Shown here piece by piece: positions 53,583 through 62,723 of a stretch of 64,000 bases of DNA (the first letter of the stretch is position 1; each line of letters starts with the position of its first letter). Where the stretch lies: the NCBI RefSeq assembly GCF_947502445.1, contig NZ_CANMZW010000003.1, positions 62,001 to 126,000 of the forward strand, written 5' to 3'. This stretch comes from an uncultured Brevibacillus sp. (GTDB lineage: Bacteria; Bacillota; Bacilli; Brevibacillales; Brevibacillaceae). The notes under the pieces were generated by a model, which saw nothing but the letters and a program-made list of their open reading frames with translations, was not told where the DNA came from and did no database searches. The translations under genes and the position numbers were made by a program.

Positions 53583-54179
53583 TTAGTAGTTGAATCTCTC
53601 GATGAGCAAGGGTTGCAGTTGTCGACCTTCCATGGCAGCTGTGCATGTCTCCAGCAATAGATCCATGCGTGCAACTAGCGAATTCGGCTTTTTGTCAGGA
53701 GCATCTTGCCCAAATGGCACGAAATAAATGTTTTTCGCTGCCAATAGCTTGGCAATATTCGCTGCATTTAGTCCCAGACCATCATTGGTAGAGATTGCGA
53801 TTACAAGTGGTCGCAGGTTACGCATAGTCGCTTTGGCGGCCATGAGAACGGCACTATCTGTTATTGCATTAGCCAGACGACTTGTCGTACTACCTGTGCA
53901 TGGCGCAATCAGCATGACATCCAACAGCTTTGAAGGTCCCAGCGGCTCCGCTTGGGGAATCGTCGAGATCAGCTCTTCACCTGTCAGGTCCTTGATCTGT
54001 TGCTGCCAGCTCTGAGAGGTACCAAATCGGGTATCCGTAGTCATAATCGTATTGGATACGATTGGAACTACGCGTGCTCCCGCATCTACAAAGCGCTTCA
54101 TTTGTGGCATGGTTTCCTCAAACGTGCAATGCGATCCTGATAATCCAAAACCAATGGTCTTTCCCTGAAGCATACTCAT
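53583..54179 (-). CDS. spoVFB: Dipicolinate synthase subunit B
   Basis: A 198-residue flavoprotein-fold subunit (GKTIGFGLSGSHCTFEE; MLIAPCTGSTTSRLANAITDSAVLMAAKATMRN). With SpoVFA it converts the dihydrodipicolinate-pathway intermediate to dipicolinic acid in the mother cell for export to the forespore. It overlaps spoVFA by four bases (ATGA). Confidence 0.95.
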   Translation of the reverse strand: MSMLQGKTIGFGLSGSHCTFEETMPQMKRFVDAGARVVPIVSNTIMTTDTRFGTSQSWQQQIKDLTGEELISTIPQAEPLGPSKLLDVMLIAPCTGSTTSRLANAITDSAVLMAAKATMRNLRPLVIAISTNDGLGLNAANIAKLLAAKNIYFVPFGQDAPDKKPNSLVARMDLLLETCTAAMEGRQLQPLLIERFNY

Positions 54180-55075
54180 TCCCTATCCCCCCTGGATATC
54201 CTTTGCTCCGCAATAAGACGAGACAAGGTTTGAGCCAAGATTTGTCCTGCGGTTTTTGGCGCAACGATTCCAGGCAATCCGGGAGCGAGAAGCGCTTTAA
54301 TGCCTCGTCTTTCGGCATAACGAAAATCAGTGCCCCCTGGCTTGGATGCGAGGTCAAGGATAAACGCCGATTGTGGCATCTGAGCGATTACTTCTGCTGT
54401 GAGTATAAGCTGTGGGACAGTATTAAAAATGAAATCAGCATTTGTCACCTGCTGCCTTACTTCGCTTATATGGAAGGGAGTCAATCCCATCTCATAAATG
54501 CGTGCCAAGTGTTCCTGACGTCTAGCCCCTACCCTGACTTTTGCTCCCAAAGCGTGCAGCGCCCGTGCCATGGACAAACCTGTACGACCTAAACCCAGAA
54601 CAATGGACGAAGATCCATGAATCGTTATATCCGTATTTTGAATCGCCATCATAAGGGCTCCCTCCACAGTGGGGATGGAGTTATAGATAGCTACGTCATC
54701 ACGATCCAGCAGTTCCACTAACGGAATCTGGTGTGGAGCTATTAGGTTCTTCAGGTACGGTTTAGCCATTCCGGTATATACGACGCAATGCTTAGGCAAG
54801 CTGGCTACGTGTGCATCCTGTAATTGCAGCTGTTTAGAGCAAAAGATGCTTTCCACAAAGCCTTGATCATCGGTCCCTACGATAGGAAGGATGAGGGCGT
54901 CAACGTCTTTCAACACATCGCATGTTAATGGTCTCTTCGTTGCCCCTGTAAAATTGCTTTCCAGGTTGTCGAAGCCAACTAACGTGACGCTAGCATCCAG
55001 TTGTATGCAACGCTTGATTACTTCCAACTGGCGAGCGTCTCCGCCGATGAAGGCAACATGTATGCCCGTTAGCAT
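54176..55075 (-). CDS. spoVFA: Dipicolinate synthase subunit A
   Basis: A 299-residue NAD(P)-binding oxidoreductase (VAFIGGDARQLEVIKRC at the N-terminus; SIVLGLGRTGLSMARALHALGA near the middle). The start ATG 55075 follows AAAGGGGAAC; the frame to 55096 is less likely. Expression is expected under sigma-K, but I found no convincing -10 in 55076-55212. Small hairpin CCTAA/TTAGG at 55191-55203. Confidence 0.95.
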   Translation of the reverse strand: MLTGIHVAFIGGDARQLEVIKRCIQLDASVTLVGFDNLESNFTGATKRPLTCDVLKDVDALILPIVGTDDQGFVESIFCSKQLQLQDAHVASLPKHCVVYTGMAKPYLKNLIAPHQIPLVELLDRDDVAIYNSIPTVEGALMMAIQNTDITIHGSSSIVLGLGRTGLSMARALHALGAKVRVGARRQEHLARIYEMGLTPFHISEVRQQVTNADFIFNTVPQLILTAEVIAQMPQSAFILDLASKPGGTDFRYAERRGIKALLAPGLPGIVAPKTAGQILAQTLSRLIAEQRISRGDRE

Positions 55076-55212
55076 GCTGCGTTCCCCTTTCCACACATTT
55101 TACTGCATTAAATGATCGAAACGCAAAGGTTTTCCATTTGAAAAAGTTGACTGGTATTCATACGGTCTACCCCCATCCTATTCGCTTCCTAATCGTTAGG
55201 TGACAGTGGCGC

Positions 55213-55473
55213 CTACTTTTGAGAAGCTTGTGTCTCCTCTTGATTTAATTGGATGATTACCATATCAGGCCCAATTTTCACAATGGAATTCCAGGGAATA
55301 ATCAAATCCTCTCGTTTCTTGCCGAATCCGAAGAAACTGCTCCCTGGCAATATAATGGATTGAATACTTCCATTTTCCGCGTGAATGACCAAATCGGAGT
55401 CGCTAATGACCCCCATACGCTCTCCGGTATCAAGCCCAATGATTTCTTTCCCTCCCAGCTCACTAAGACGCAT
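55213..55473 (-). CDS. ymxH: YlmC/YmxH-family PRC-barrel protein
   Basis: An 86-residue protein (MRLSELGGKEIIGLDTGERMGVI; ILPGSSFFGFGKKREDLIIPWNSIVKIG) of the YlmC/YmxH family, expressed in sporulation in Bacillus; function unknown. ATG 55473 follows GGGGGTAGC. It lies between mlpA and spoVFA, as in B. subtilis. Confidence 0.9.
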   Translation of the reverse strand: MRLSELGGKEIIGLDTGERMGVISDSDLVIHAENGSIQSIILPGSSFFGFGKKREDLIIPWNSIVKIGPDMVIIQLNQEETQASQK

Positions 55474-55515
55474 AAAGCTACCCCCTTTGTCCATCGTTTT
55501 ACTGTTGATATACGC

Positions 55516-55541
55516 AAAAAAACCCGGGCTATGCCGGATTT
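55516..55541 (-). terminator. Terminator of mlpA
   Basis: On the minus strand AATCCGG and CCGGGTT (one G-U) pair around CATAGC, followed by a run of seven T. Confidence 0.8.
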
Positions 55542-55561
55542 TTCAGGGGTTCTCATCACTC

Positions 55562-56815
55562 CTACAGGAGGATGTCATTTTTCACATTTTCAGGGAAGCC
55601 ATCCAGAGGACTAACCATTGCCATAGCCAGCTTGGAACGGAACAACTGCTTAGCAACCTCATGTACGGACTCATGGGTTACTTTGTCAATTTTCGCGAGC
55701 ATCTCATCCAATGTGAGGTGGCGTTCTACCAACAGCTCATTTTTACCAAGACGGCTCATACGGCTGTTTGTGCTCTCCAGGCTTAGCATCAAGCTTCCTT
55801 TTAATTGCTCCTTGCCTTTGTTCAGCTCTTTGTCTGTAATCCCGTGATCAGCCACATCACGAAGTACATGAGAAACGATATCGAACACTTGGCCTACATG
55901 CTCCGATGCCGTGCCCGTGTAAATCGTAAAGGTTCCCGCTTCTTTGTAAGAAGAGTGGTAAGAGTAAACCGAGTACGCTAATCCTCTTTCTTCACGAATT
56001 TCCTGGAAGAGGCGCGAGCTCATGCTTCCACCTAGCACGTTGTTCAACAAGATGAGGGAGTACACATCTGGATGTCCTACCTGAAATCCAGGGAGAGAAA
56101 TGCACAAATGCGCCTGTTCAGTAGCTTTGTGCTGTGAAATAACGTTTGCGGTAAAATCAGGTGTAGTCAAGGTAACGTCATTAGATTTGCGGTTGAATCC
56201 AGAAAAACGCTTTTTAATGTCTTCGATCAAACTCTCCTCGAAGTTCCCTGCAACCGTAATCACTGTATTGGTCGGCAAATAACGCTGATCGATATAGCTT
56301 AACAAATCATCACGTTTCAGGCTCTTCAAGACTTCCTCTGTACCCAAAATGGAGTAGCCTAGTGGATGCTTGCCATAGGATGCTTGGGCGATCAGATCGT
56401 GTACAAGATCATCTGGTGTATCTTCGTACATGCTAATTTCTTCGATGACTACATTTTTTTCCTTTTCCAATTCCTCGGAATCAAAAACGGAGTTGAAGTA
56501 CATATCCGAAAGTACTTCTAATGCAATCGGAGCATGTTGATCAAGTACCCGTGCGTAGTAGCATGTATACTCTTTGGAAGTAAACGCATTGACGTTTCCA
56601 CCGATCTCATCAAAGCTTTCCGCAATTTCCTTTGCAGAACGAGTCTTTGTACCCTTGAAAAACATATGCTCCAGAAAGTGGGAAATCCCGTTATTGATTT
56701 CGTTTTCATATTTGGAACCGGTCCCGACCCAGATCCCGAGTGCTACAGATCGAACAGATGGAATTCTCTCTGTTACGATTCTAAGACCGTTATCGCATGT
56801 ATGACGTAGTATCAC
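55562..56815 (-). CDS. mlpA: M16 processing protease MlpA (YmxG)
   Basis: A 417-residue M16 peptidase with complete inverted zinc motif HFLEHMFFKGT (HxxEH) near residue 50 and the Glu in KEKNVVIEEISMYED about 75 residues later. MlpA degrades the N-terminal signal-like part of some proteins; in B. subtilis ymxG lies next to ylxY and pnpA. GTG 56815 (MILRHTCDNGLRI) has GGAGG at 6 nt; the frame to 56923 is an upstream extension. Confidence 0.92.
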   Translation of the reverse strand: MILRHTCDNGLRIVTERIPSVRSVALGIWVGTGSKYENEINNGISHFLEHMFFKGTKTRSAKEIAESFDEIGGNVNAFTSKEYTCYYARVLDQHAPIALEVLSDMYFNSVFDSEELEKEKNVVIEEISMYEDTPDDLVHDLIAQASYGKHPLGYSILGTEEVLKSLKRDDLLSYIDQRYLPTNTVITVAGNFEESLIEDIKKRFSGFNRKSNDVTLTTPDFTANVISQHKATEQAHLCISLPGFQVGHPDVYSLILLNNVLGGSMSSRLFQEIREERGLAYSVYSYHSSYKEAGTFTIYTGTASEHVGQVFDIVSHVLRDVADHGITDKELNKGKEQLKGSLMLSLESTNSRMSRLGKNELLVERHLTLDEMLAKIDKVTHESVHEVAKQLFRSKLAMAMVSPLDGFPENVKNDILL

Positions 56816-56930
56816 GCAAATCCTCCTCGGTTGATCATCTGTCTCTATCCTAACTTCAGGGAAATTGTAGTAAACACGTTTAACTATAGCAAACTTCCCT
56901 TGTCTCCACAACAAATGAAGCATATTGAGG

Positions 56931-57902
56931 CTACGGGAGACGGTTGCTCGAGATCACTTCCGAAACTGTCGTTGGCACTAGCCCTTTTTGCTTCGCAATT
57001 GTAAGCAGCTGATCGAGGCTTTTTTCTGATGTTGCTGTTGGATGCATAAGGACCAAAACTCCATTGCCCATTAGACCGGTAATTTTCTTGATCACGTAAG
57101 CAGGAGATGGTTTTTGCCAATCTACTGTGTCAGCAGTCCACATGATGGTTTGCATTTGAAAAGGATCATGGGCAATTTGCACGACTCGTTGATTAAATGA
57201 ACCTGAAGGAGGGGCAAACAAGGTAGGCTTTATTCCTAATGTTTTGCCTATAACCTCTTGCGTTCGATTCATTTCTTGATGAATGCGCTGGGTGCCCAAT
57301 GTTTTCATATCGGGGTGTGAATAAGCATGATTCCCAATTTCGTGTCCGCGTGCTGCAATCTTTTTCGCATCTTCTGGATATCTTTTTACCCATGAGCCGT
57401 CCAAGAAAAAGGTAGTTTTGACCTTATGTTTGTCTAATGTATCCAGCATGGAATCGAGGTACTCGTTCCCCCAGGCTACATTAATCATAAAAGAGATGGC
57501 TGGCTTTTTCGGATTTCCCCGAAAGATTGGTTGTGCTCCGAGATCCTTTAGCGTTACCGCTGGAGGAATTTCCTTATATACCATCATTTCGGGACTCGCC
57601 GCTCCCACTGCCAACATTTTGTTTACAGAAGCCTCTACATCTACAATACGCCCGTTGTATCCTGGTATTGCTTTCCAAGTACGATCTACCACAGCGTCAA
57701 CAGGCAGATCCTCTTTACCTTCCTTCCACTGTTCTATTAGACTCAGAAGTCGCGCCCTCTCATCAAGGGCACCATCCGCAGTCATTGCCTGTTTATTTTT
57801 TACCACACTTATATAATGTTGGATCGGCTGATAATTTAACAAAAGAATAAACAATGCCGCGCAGATGATCGTAAACCATACTCTTCTTTTTTGGGCTGCC
57901 AT
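56931..57902 (-). CDS. ylxY: Polysaccharide-deacetylase-like protein YlxY
   Basis: A 323-residue membrane-anchored protein with an N-terminal helix (VWFTIICAALFILLL). The NodB-like domain keeps HEIGNHAYSHPDM and the later APPSGSFN, but the usual catalytic TFDDG is replaced by MINVAWGN, so the metal Asp is absent and activity is doubtful. It is essential for heat-resistant spores in some Bacillus lines according to earlier reports I recall only loosely. The start is uncertain: ATG 57902 has a distant GGGAGG (about 14 nt); TTG 57932 is an alternative. Confidence 0.85.
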   Translation of the reverse strand: MAAQKRRVWFTIICAALFILLLNYQPIQHYISVVKNKQAMTADGALDERARLLSLIEQWKEGKEDLPVDAVVDRTWKAIPGYNGRIVDVEASVNKMLAVGAASPEMMVYKEIPPAVTLKDLGAQPIFRGNPKKPAISFMINVAWGNEYLDSMLDTLDKHKVKTTFFLDGSWVKRYPEDAKKIAARGHEIGNHAYSHPDMKTLGTQRIHQEMNRTQEVIGKTLGIKPTLFAPPSGSFNQRVVQIAHDPFQMQTIMWTADTVDWQKPSPAYVIKKITGLMGNGVLVLMHPTATSEKSLDQLLTIAKQKGLVPTTVSEVISSNRLP

Positions 57903-57975
57903 TGGAGCGCTCGCCACCTCCCGAACGTACAAGTCCTCTCTTTGTCCAATGTATGAGGAGGGTGGCTATCTTAGA

Positions 57976-58027
57976 CGAAAAAAGAAAAAGCTTCCGTACG
58001 CGAATTTCTTCGAGTGACGAAGCCTTT
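57976..58027 (-). terminator. Terminator of pnp
   Basis: On the minus strand GGCTTCGT and ACGGAAGC form an imperfect stem with a large loop, followed by TTTTTCTTTTTT. Confidence 0.65.
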
Positions 58028-58037
58028 TGCTCGTATC

Positions 58038-60185
58038 TTATTCAGCTTGTGTTGGAGCGGTATCTGCTTGAGCTGCAGCTGCTTGTTCCTTCAATACTGC
58101 TTTGCGAGAAAGATTAATGCGGCCCTGGTCGTCGATTTCGGTAACCTTCACTTGTACTTTATCGCCGACTGCAACAACATCTTCTGTTTTCGCTACGCGC
58201 TCTTCAGCCAGTTGCGAAATATGGCACAGGCCTTCTTTACCCGCGAACAACTCGATGAATGCCCCGTATTTCTCTACGCGTTTTACTGTTCCCAAATAAG
58301 TTTGGCCCACAGCAACTTCACGTACCAGGTCTTCGATGATTTGCTTCGCACGCAGGTTAGCCTCTTGGTTAATCGATGCAATGAATACACGACCATCTTG
58401 CTCGATATCAATTTTCACGCCGGTTTCTTCAATAATTTTGTTAATAACACGCCCTTGAGGACCAATAACATCACGGATTTTCTCCGGATTGATGCTCATC
58501 GTCATGATTTTCGGCGCATATGGAGAAAGGTCCTTACGCGGCTCGGAAATGGTGCTCATCATATGTTTCAAGATATGCAAGCGTCCTTCACGTGCCTGCT
58601 CCAATGCACTCTCCAAAATTTCGCGATTGATACCGGAAATTTTAATATCCATCTGGATCGCGGTTACACCAGCTTCGGTACCAGCAACCTTGAAGTCCAT
58701 GTCACCCAGGTGGTCTTCCATGCCTTGAATATCAGTGAGAATCGAGAAGGATTTCTCGTCCTTGCTCATGATCAATCCCATGGCAATACCAGCAACAGGT
58801 GCTTTAATCGGTACACCCGCATCCATCAGTGCGAGAACGCTCGCGCAAATTGATGCTTGCGATGTAGAACCGTTGGACTCAATTACCTCAGAAACCAGTC
58901 GAATGGTGTATGGGAACTCGGTTTCAGATGGAATGATCGGCTCAATTGCACGCTCACCCAATGCTCCATGTCCAATCTCACGACGTCCTGGTGGTCGCAG
59001 TGGTCTTGCTTCCCCTACGCTGTACGGCGGGAAGTTGTAATGGTGCATAAAGCGCTTGGATTCCTCGAGACCCAAGCCGTCCAGAATTTGAACATCACCC
59101 AAGGCACCAAGAGTACAAATGCTCAGCGCTTGTGTTTGTCCACGCGTAAACATGCCTGATCCATGTGTGCGGGAAAGAATGTTTACTTCACTGGAAAGCG
59201 GTCGAATTTCTCCTAAAGCTCGTCCATCCGGGCGAATTTTTTCTTCCGTAATGAGTCGACGAACTTCATCTTTTACGATATTTCCAAGAACTTCCGCAAT
59301 CATTTTTTCCTGATCTGGATAAGTTTCCGGATTGAGAGCTGCAAAATGCTCTTTGGTTTCCGCCTTGATATCATCAATCGCATCATAGCGTGCTTGCTTT
59401 TCTTCAATACGGACAGCTTCTTTCAAGCGTGCTTCCGCATATCCGCGCACTGCCTGATCAATTTCAGGATCAACCTCGTGCAGAATCACCTGCATTTTTT
59501 CCTTACCGATTTCTGCTACGATCTGGTTTTGGAATTCGATCAATTGCTTGATCACATCATGACCGGTCATGATCGCTTCCAGCATGACGGATTCAGGAAC
59601 TTGGTTTGCCGCTGCCTCTACCATGTTGATCGCTTTGTGAGTACCTGCTACAACCAAGTGGATGTCGCTTTTCTCAGCTTGCTCTACAGTAGGGTTGATA
59701 ATGAACTGACCGTCAATACGTCCTACAATTACTCCTGCAATCGGGCCTTCGAATGGAATTTCTGACACGCAAAGCGCAGCAGAAGTACCAATCATCGCAG
59801 CGATTTCTGGTGAGCAGTCTTGATCAACGGAAAGAACAGTATTTACAATTTGTACGTCGTTACGAAATCCTTCTGCGAAAAGTGGTCGAACCGGCCGGTC
59901 AATCAAACGGCTAGCCAGAATCGCCTTTTCACTTGGGCGTCCCTCTCTTTTAATAAAGCCGCCGGGAATTTTCCCAACCGCGTAGAGACGTTCCTCATAG
60001 TTGACAGTCAACGGGAAGAAATCAAGAGCTTTTGGCTCTTTGGAGACTGTCACTGCAGACAGGATTGCTGTATCGCCGTACCGAACCAAGACCGAACCAT
60101 GCGCCTGCTTGGCCATTTTGCCAAACTCAAGGGTCAGTTTACGGCCTGCCAGTTCGAAATCATATGTACGGTATTGTTGCTCCAT
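58038..60185 (-). CDS. pnp: Polynucleotide phosphorylase
   Basis: A 715-residue 3'-5' exoribonuclease. Two RNase PH domains ([32 protein letters not shown]), a KH domain ([20 protein letters not shown]) and an S1 domain ([21 protein letters not shown]) are in the usual order. It uses phosphate to degrade RNA, and can also polymerise NDPs. The C-terminal 20 residues are Ala/Gln/Thr-rich. ATG 60185 follows GAAGGAGG. rpsO lies upstream, with three hairpins between. Confidence 0.97.
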   Translation of the reverse strand: MEQQYRTYDFELAGRKLTLEFGKMAKQAHGSVLVRYGDTAILSAVTVSKEPKALDFFPLTVNYEERLYAVGKIPGGFIKREGRPSEKAILASRLIDRPVRPLFAEGFRNDVQIVNTVLSVDQDCSPEIAAMIGTSAALCVSEIPFEGPIAGVIVGRIDGQFIINPTVEQAEKSDIHLVVAGTHKAINMVEAAANQVPESVMLEAIMTGHDVIKQLIEFQNQIVAEIGKEKMQVILHEVDPEIDQAVRGYAEARLKEAVRIEEKQARYDAIDDIKAETKEHFAALNPETYPDQEKMIAEVLGNIVKDEVRRLITEEKIRPDGRALGEIRPLSSEVNILSRTHGSGMFTRGQTQALSICTLGALGDVQILDGLGLEESKRFMHHYNFPPYSVGEARPLRPPGRREIGHGALGERAIEPIIPSETEFPYTIRLVSEVIESNGSTSQASICASVLALMDAGVPIKAPVAGIAMGLIMSKDEKSFSILTDIQGMEDHLGDMDFKVAGTEAGVTAIQMDIKISGINREILESALEQAREGRLHILKHMMSTISEPRKDLSPYAPKIMTMSINPEKIRDVIGPQGRVINKIIEETGVKIDIEQDGRVFIASINQEANLRAKQIIEDLVREVAVGQTYLGTVKRVEKYGAFIELFAGKEGLCHISQLAEERVAKTEDVVAVGDKVQVKVTEIDDQGRINLSRKAVLKEQAAAAQADTAPTQAE

Positions 60186-60305
60186 GATGCTAGCAGTCCT
60201 CCTTCACTACAATGTGCATTATCTACACTTTGTTTTCTACCTGTATGTATTATTTCCTGCCACGATAAAAATTAAATGGGTATCGTTGGCAGTCGCTCTA
60301 GATAA

Positions 60306-60328
60306 TAAAAAAAGCTTCTTTTGAAGCT
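60306..60328 (-). terminator. Hairpin with T-run between rpsO and pnp (proximal to pnp)
   Basis: On the minus strand AGCTTC and GAAGCT pair around AAAA, followed by TTTTTTTATT. Confidence 0.75.
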
Positions 60329-60373
60329 ATCACCATCGCGTTGATTCACCTGTTTGTGTAAACGTTTCGGAAA

Positions 60374-60395
60374 GCTTAGCACGATACTGTGCTAA
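60374..60395. repeat. Perfect inverted repeat in the rpsO-pnp gap
   Basis: CTTAGCAC and GTGCTAAG form an 8-bp stem around GATACT, with no T-run in either direction. It lies between two terminator-like hairpins. Confidence 0.6.
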
Positions 60396-60412
60396 GCCCT
60401 CCTACACGCTAG

Positions 60413-60437
60413 AAAAAGCGGGAAAGACCCGCTTTTT
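60413..60437 (-). terminator. Terminator of rpsO
   Basis: AAAAAGCGGG and CCCGCTTTTT form a 10-bp stem around AAAGA, with the T-run on the minus strand. Confidence 0.92.
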
Positions 60438-60449
60438 ACAAGACGCTGA

Positions 60450-60719
60450 TTAGCGACGCAGACCCAGACGGTCTACAACAGAACGGTAGCGTTGAACATC
60501 GGATTCACGCAGGTATGTCAACAGGTTACGACGTTGACCTACCATTTTCAAAAGACCACGACGGCTGTGGTGATCTTTTTTGTGCGTACGCAAGTGTCCG
60601 TTCAGATTGTTAATGTTTTCAGTCAAGATAGCGATTTGCACTTCCGGCGAACCGGTGTCGTTCTCATGAGTACGGAACTCTTGGATCAGCTCCGTTTTAC
60701 GTTCTTGAGTCAATGCCAT
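60450..60719 (-). CDS. rpsO: 30S ribosomal protein S15
   Basis: An 89-residue protein with full S15 signature ([47 protein letters not shown]). It binds 16S rRNA helix 20-22 early in 30S assembly. ATG 60719 gives the canonical N-terminus; ATG 60722 is immediately adjacent, and both are served by AAGGAGG. A promoter lies at 60814-60842 and a structured 5' leader separates them. Confidence 0.97.
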   Translation of the reverse strand: MALTQERKTELIQEFRTHENDTGSPEVQIAILTENINNLNGHLRTHKKDHHSRRGLLKMVGQRRNLLTYLRESDVQRYRSVVDRLGLRR

Positions 60720-60722
60720 CAT

Positions 60723-60807
60723 GACTCACCTCCTTATTTTGTATACCGTTCGCCGAGTCTGCCGTCGGTGAGTATCGGACAGCCAAGCTACGGTTATCTG
60801 TACAACG
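60723..60807 (-). promoter_or_regulatory. Candidate S15 autoregulatory mRNA leader
   Basis: The transcribed leader of about 85 nt (minus strand) can fold by pairing CCGT with ACGG, enclosing CCGA/TCGG with an internal CCGACGG tract just before AAGGAGG. Several bacterial rpsO leaders bind S15 for feedback control; the exact fold here was not computed. Confidence 0.35.
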
Positions 60808-60813
60808 TTATGA

Positions 60814-60842
60814 ATTATAGCACACGGAAATATGAAAAGCAA
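60814..60842 (-). promoter_or_regulatory. Likely sigma-A promoter of rpsO
   Basis: On the minus strand a perfect TATAAT (60814-60819) with the TGC extension lies 17 nt from TTGCTT (60837-60842, four of six). It sits just after the ribF stop. Confidence 0.7.
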
Positions 60843-60845
60843 AGA

Positions 60846-60863
60846 GAATCCTTTAAGAGATTC
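60846..60863 (-). terminator. Weak hairpin at the end of ribF
   Basis: GAATC and GATTC pair around CTTTAAGA, followed on the minus strand by TCTTTGCTTTTC. It overlaps the ribF stop codon and lies next to the rpsO promoter. Confidence 0.4.
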
Positions 60864-61794
60864 ATTCCGCAAATTTTTGCTTGGCAGTCTGTACATCGCG
60901 TCCGATTTGCGCAATCAACGCATCGACTCCAGCAAATTTCTGTTCCTCTCGAATGTAGAAGAGGAATTCTACTTCTACTTCTTTGTCGTAGATTTCACCA
61001 GAGAACTCAAAAATGTGCACTTCTAGTGATTTTTCTTTCTTCTCCAGCTCAAATGTAGGTTTTATCCCTACATTCATCACACCATAATAGCTTTTTTTAT
61101 CTACGGTAAAGCGTACACCGTAAACCCCATTCTTGCCGATCAGGTAAGGCTCGTTTACTCGTACGTTTGCAGTTGGGAAACCGATTGTCCGTCCCCGCTT
61201 ATCTCCATGCACCACTGTGCCTCGCACCTTATAAGGACGTCCTAGCAAGTGACGCACCTGCTCTACATCCCCATGATGCAAATACTCACGAATAATGGTA
61301 CTGCTCACTTTTTCACCCAGACGATTTACCGGACCAATAATGTCCAATCCGTAGCGTCCTTGACTCATCTCCTGCAATGTATGAGCTGTACCCATACCTC
61401 GATGGCCAAACGTATAGTCAAATCCGACGACAACATGACGACACTCCAGAGGGAGCATGCACTCAGCAATGAAGTCTTCTGGATAGACCGCTGCGAAGCC
61501 AATATCGAATTTCATCACGTAGGTAGTATCTACGCCCATTTTTTCGAATTGCTCCAGTTTGTCAGCAAGGGGAGTAAGATAACGTGTATATCCGCTTTGT
61601 CCCAAAACTTCACGTGGATGAGGATCAAAGGTCAACACCGTGCTTTGCCAGCCATTTGCCTTTGCTGTATCGATCGCCTTTTGAATGACCCGGCGATGAC
61701 CAATATGTACGCCATCAAAGTACCCCAATGCAATCGCACAAGGATTTGCTTGCAAATCATTTGGTAATGGATAGGTAAGCCAGATCGTTTTCAC
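60862..61794 (-). CDS. ribF: Bifunctional riboflavin kinase/FAD synthetase
   Basis: A 310-residue RibF-type protein. The N-terminal nucleotidyltransferase has ALGYFDGVHIGHRRVI, and the C-terminal flavokinase has VVHGDKRGRTIGFPTANV and the loop KNGVYGVRF. It converts riboflavin to FMN and then FAD. It starts with GTG 61794, 2 nt after truB. In B. subtilis the orthologue is named ribC. Confidence 0.96.
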   Translation of the reverse strand: MKTIWLTYPLPNDLQANPCAIALGYFDGVHIGHRRVIQKAIDTAKANGWQSTVLTFDPHPREVLGQSGYTRYLTPLADKLEQFEKMGVDTTYVMKFDIGFAAVYPEDFIAECMLPLECRHVVVGFDYTFGHRGMGTAHTLQEMSQGRYGLDIIGPVNRLGEKVSSTIIREYLHHGDVEQVRHLLGRPYKVRGTVVHGDKRGRTIGFPTANVRVNEPYLIGKNGVYGVRFTVDKKSYYGVMNVGIKPTFELEKKEKSLEVHIFEFSGEIYDKEVEVEFLFYIREEQKFAGVDALIAQIGRDVQTAKQKFAE

Positions 61795-61796
61795 GG

Positions 61797-62723
61797 TTAC
61801 ACCTCTGCTGGAAAGACTTTTTCTGCTTTGGCGAACAAGCCTTTATCCCCACGGCAGACACGATGGATACCGAGCAATTCGTCTCCGGAGAAGAGGCAAA
61901 TCAGACTGCCTTCTTCGGCAGTGATCCCCGGAAGTGCAGTAGCCAATCCATTTCGCACTGCTTTTGTGCGCTCCGGTTTTACTTGAAAGGACGGTAAAAA
62001 CGAAATTGCTTGTGGGATTGAGACTAATTGTTGGGTAATGTCTTTTCCCTGGGCAGCCTGTTGTTCCAATTGTTCGAGCGGGATGGATTCACCTTCTACG
62101 AACGGGCCGCTTTTAATTCGCCGCAACAGCTTCATATGGGCAGGATAACCCAGTGCACGCCCAAGGTCAACACATAAGGTGCGCATATAGGTTCCTTTTG
62201 AGCAGGTGCAGGTAAATGATACATCTACCGCATCGCCTTCCACCCGGATGTCATGCAGGGTCAACTCGTACAGTGTTACCTTCCGTGCCTGACGCTCGAT
62301 TACGGTGCCTTCTCTGGCTAGATCATACAGTCTTTTTCCGTTGACCTTAACCGCAGAATACATCGGTGGCACCTGCTCGATTTCTCCCAAGAACGAACCG
62401 AGCAATTCTTCGATACGCTCTTTTGTTATCGTAGTTGGATTAACTGCCGCCTGTTCGATGACCTCACCAGAAGCATCCTCTGTCGTCGTAGTGGAGCCGA
62501 GTCTCATAACAACATCGTAACGCTTTGGCAGCTCCTGCAGGTACTCTACGAGCCTCGTCGCGTTCCCTACACAAATCGGCAGTACTCCAGTCACATCAGG
62601 ATCAAGCGTGCCTGTATGCCCTACCTTTTTGGTTCCATACAATCGACGGATACGTGCAACACAATCGTGTGAAGTCATACCTGCCGGCTTGTCGATGACC
62701 AGCACGCCGTTTATGTTACTCAT
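61797..62723 (-). CDS. truB: tRNA pseudouridine(55) synthase TruB
   Basis: A 308-residue pseudouridine synthase with catalytic D41 in GHTGTLDPDVTG and the later YDLAREG and KGTYMRTLCVDLG motifs. A C-terminal PUA-like tail follows. It isomerises U55 in the T-loop. ATG 62723 lies inside the end of nrnA (8-nt overlap), with AGGAG 9 nt upstream. Confidence 0.97.
   Translation of the reverse strand: MSNINGVLVIDKPAGMTSHDCVARIRRLYGTKKVGHTGTLDPDVTGVLPICVGNATRLVEYLQELPKRYDVVMRLGSTTTTEDASGEVIEQAAVNPTTITKERIEELLGSFLGEIEQVPPMYSAVKVNGKRLYDLAREGTVIERQARKVTLYELTLHDIRVEGDAVDVSFTCTCSKGTYMRTLCVDLGRALGYPAHMKLLRRIKSGPFVEGESIPLEQLEQQAAQGKDITQQLVSIPQAISFLPSFQVKPERTKAVRNGLATALPGITAEEGSLICLFSGDELLGIHRVCRGDKGLFAKAEKVFPAEV

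Noticed and set aside
51194..55212. Lysine riboswitch or T-box upstream of dapG, asd or spoVFA
   Set aside because: Gaps are 11-137 nt with no recognisable core or antiterminator.
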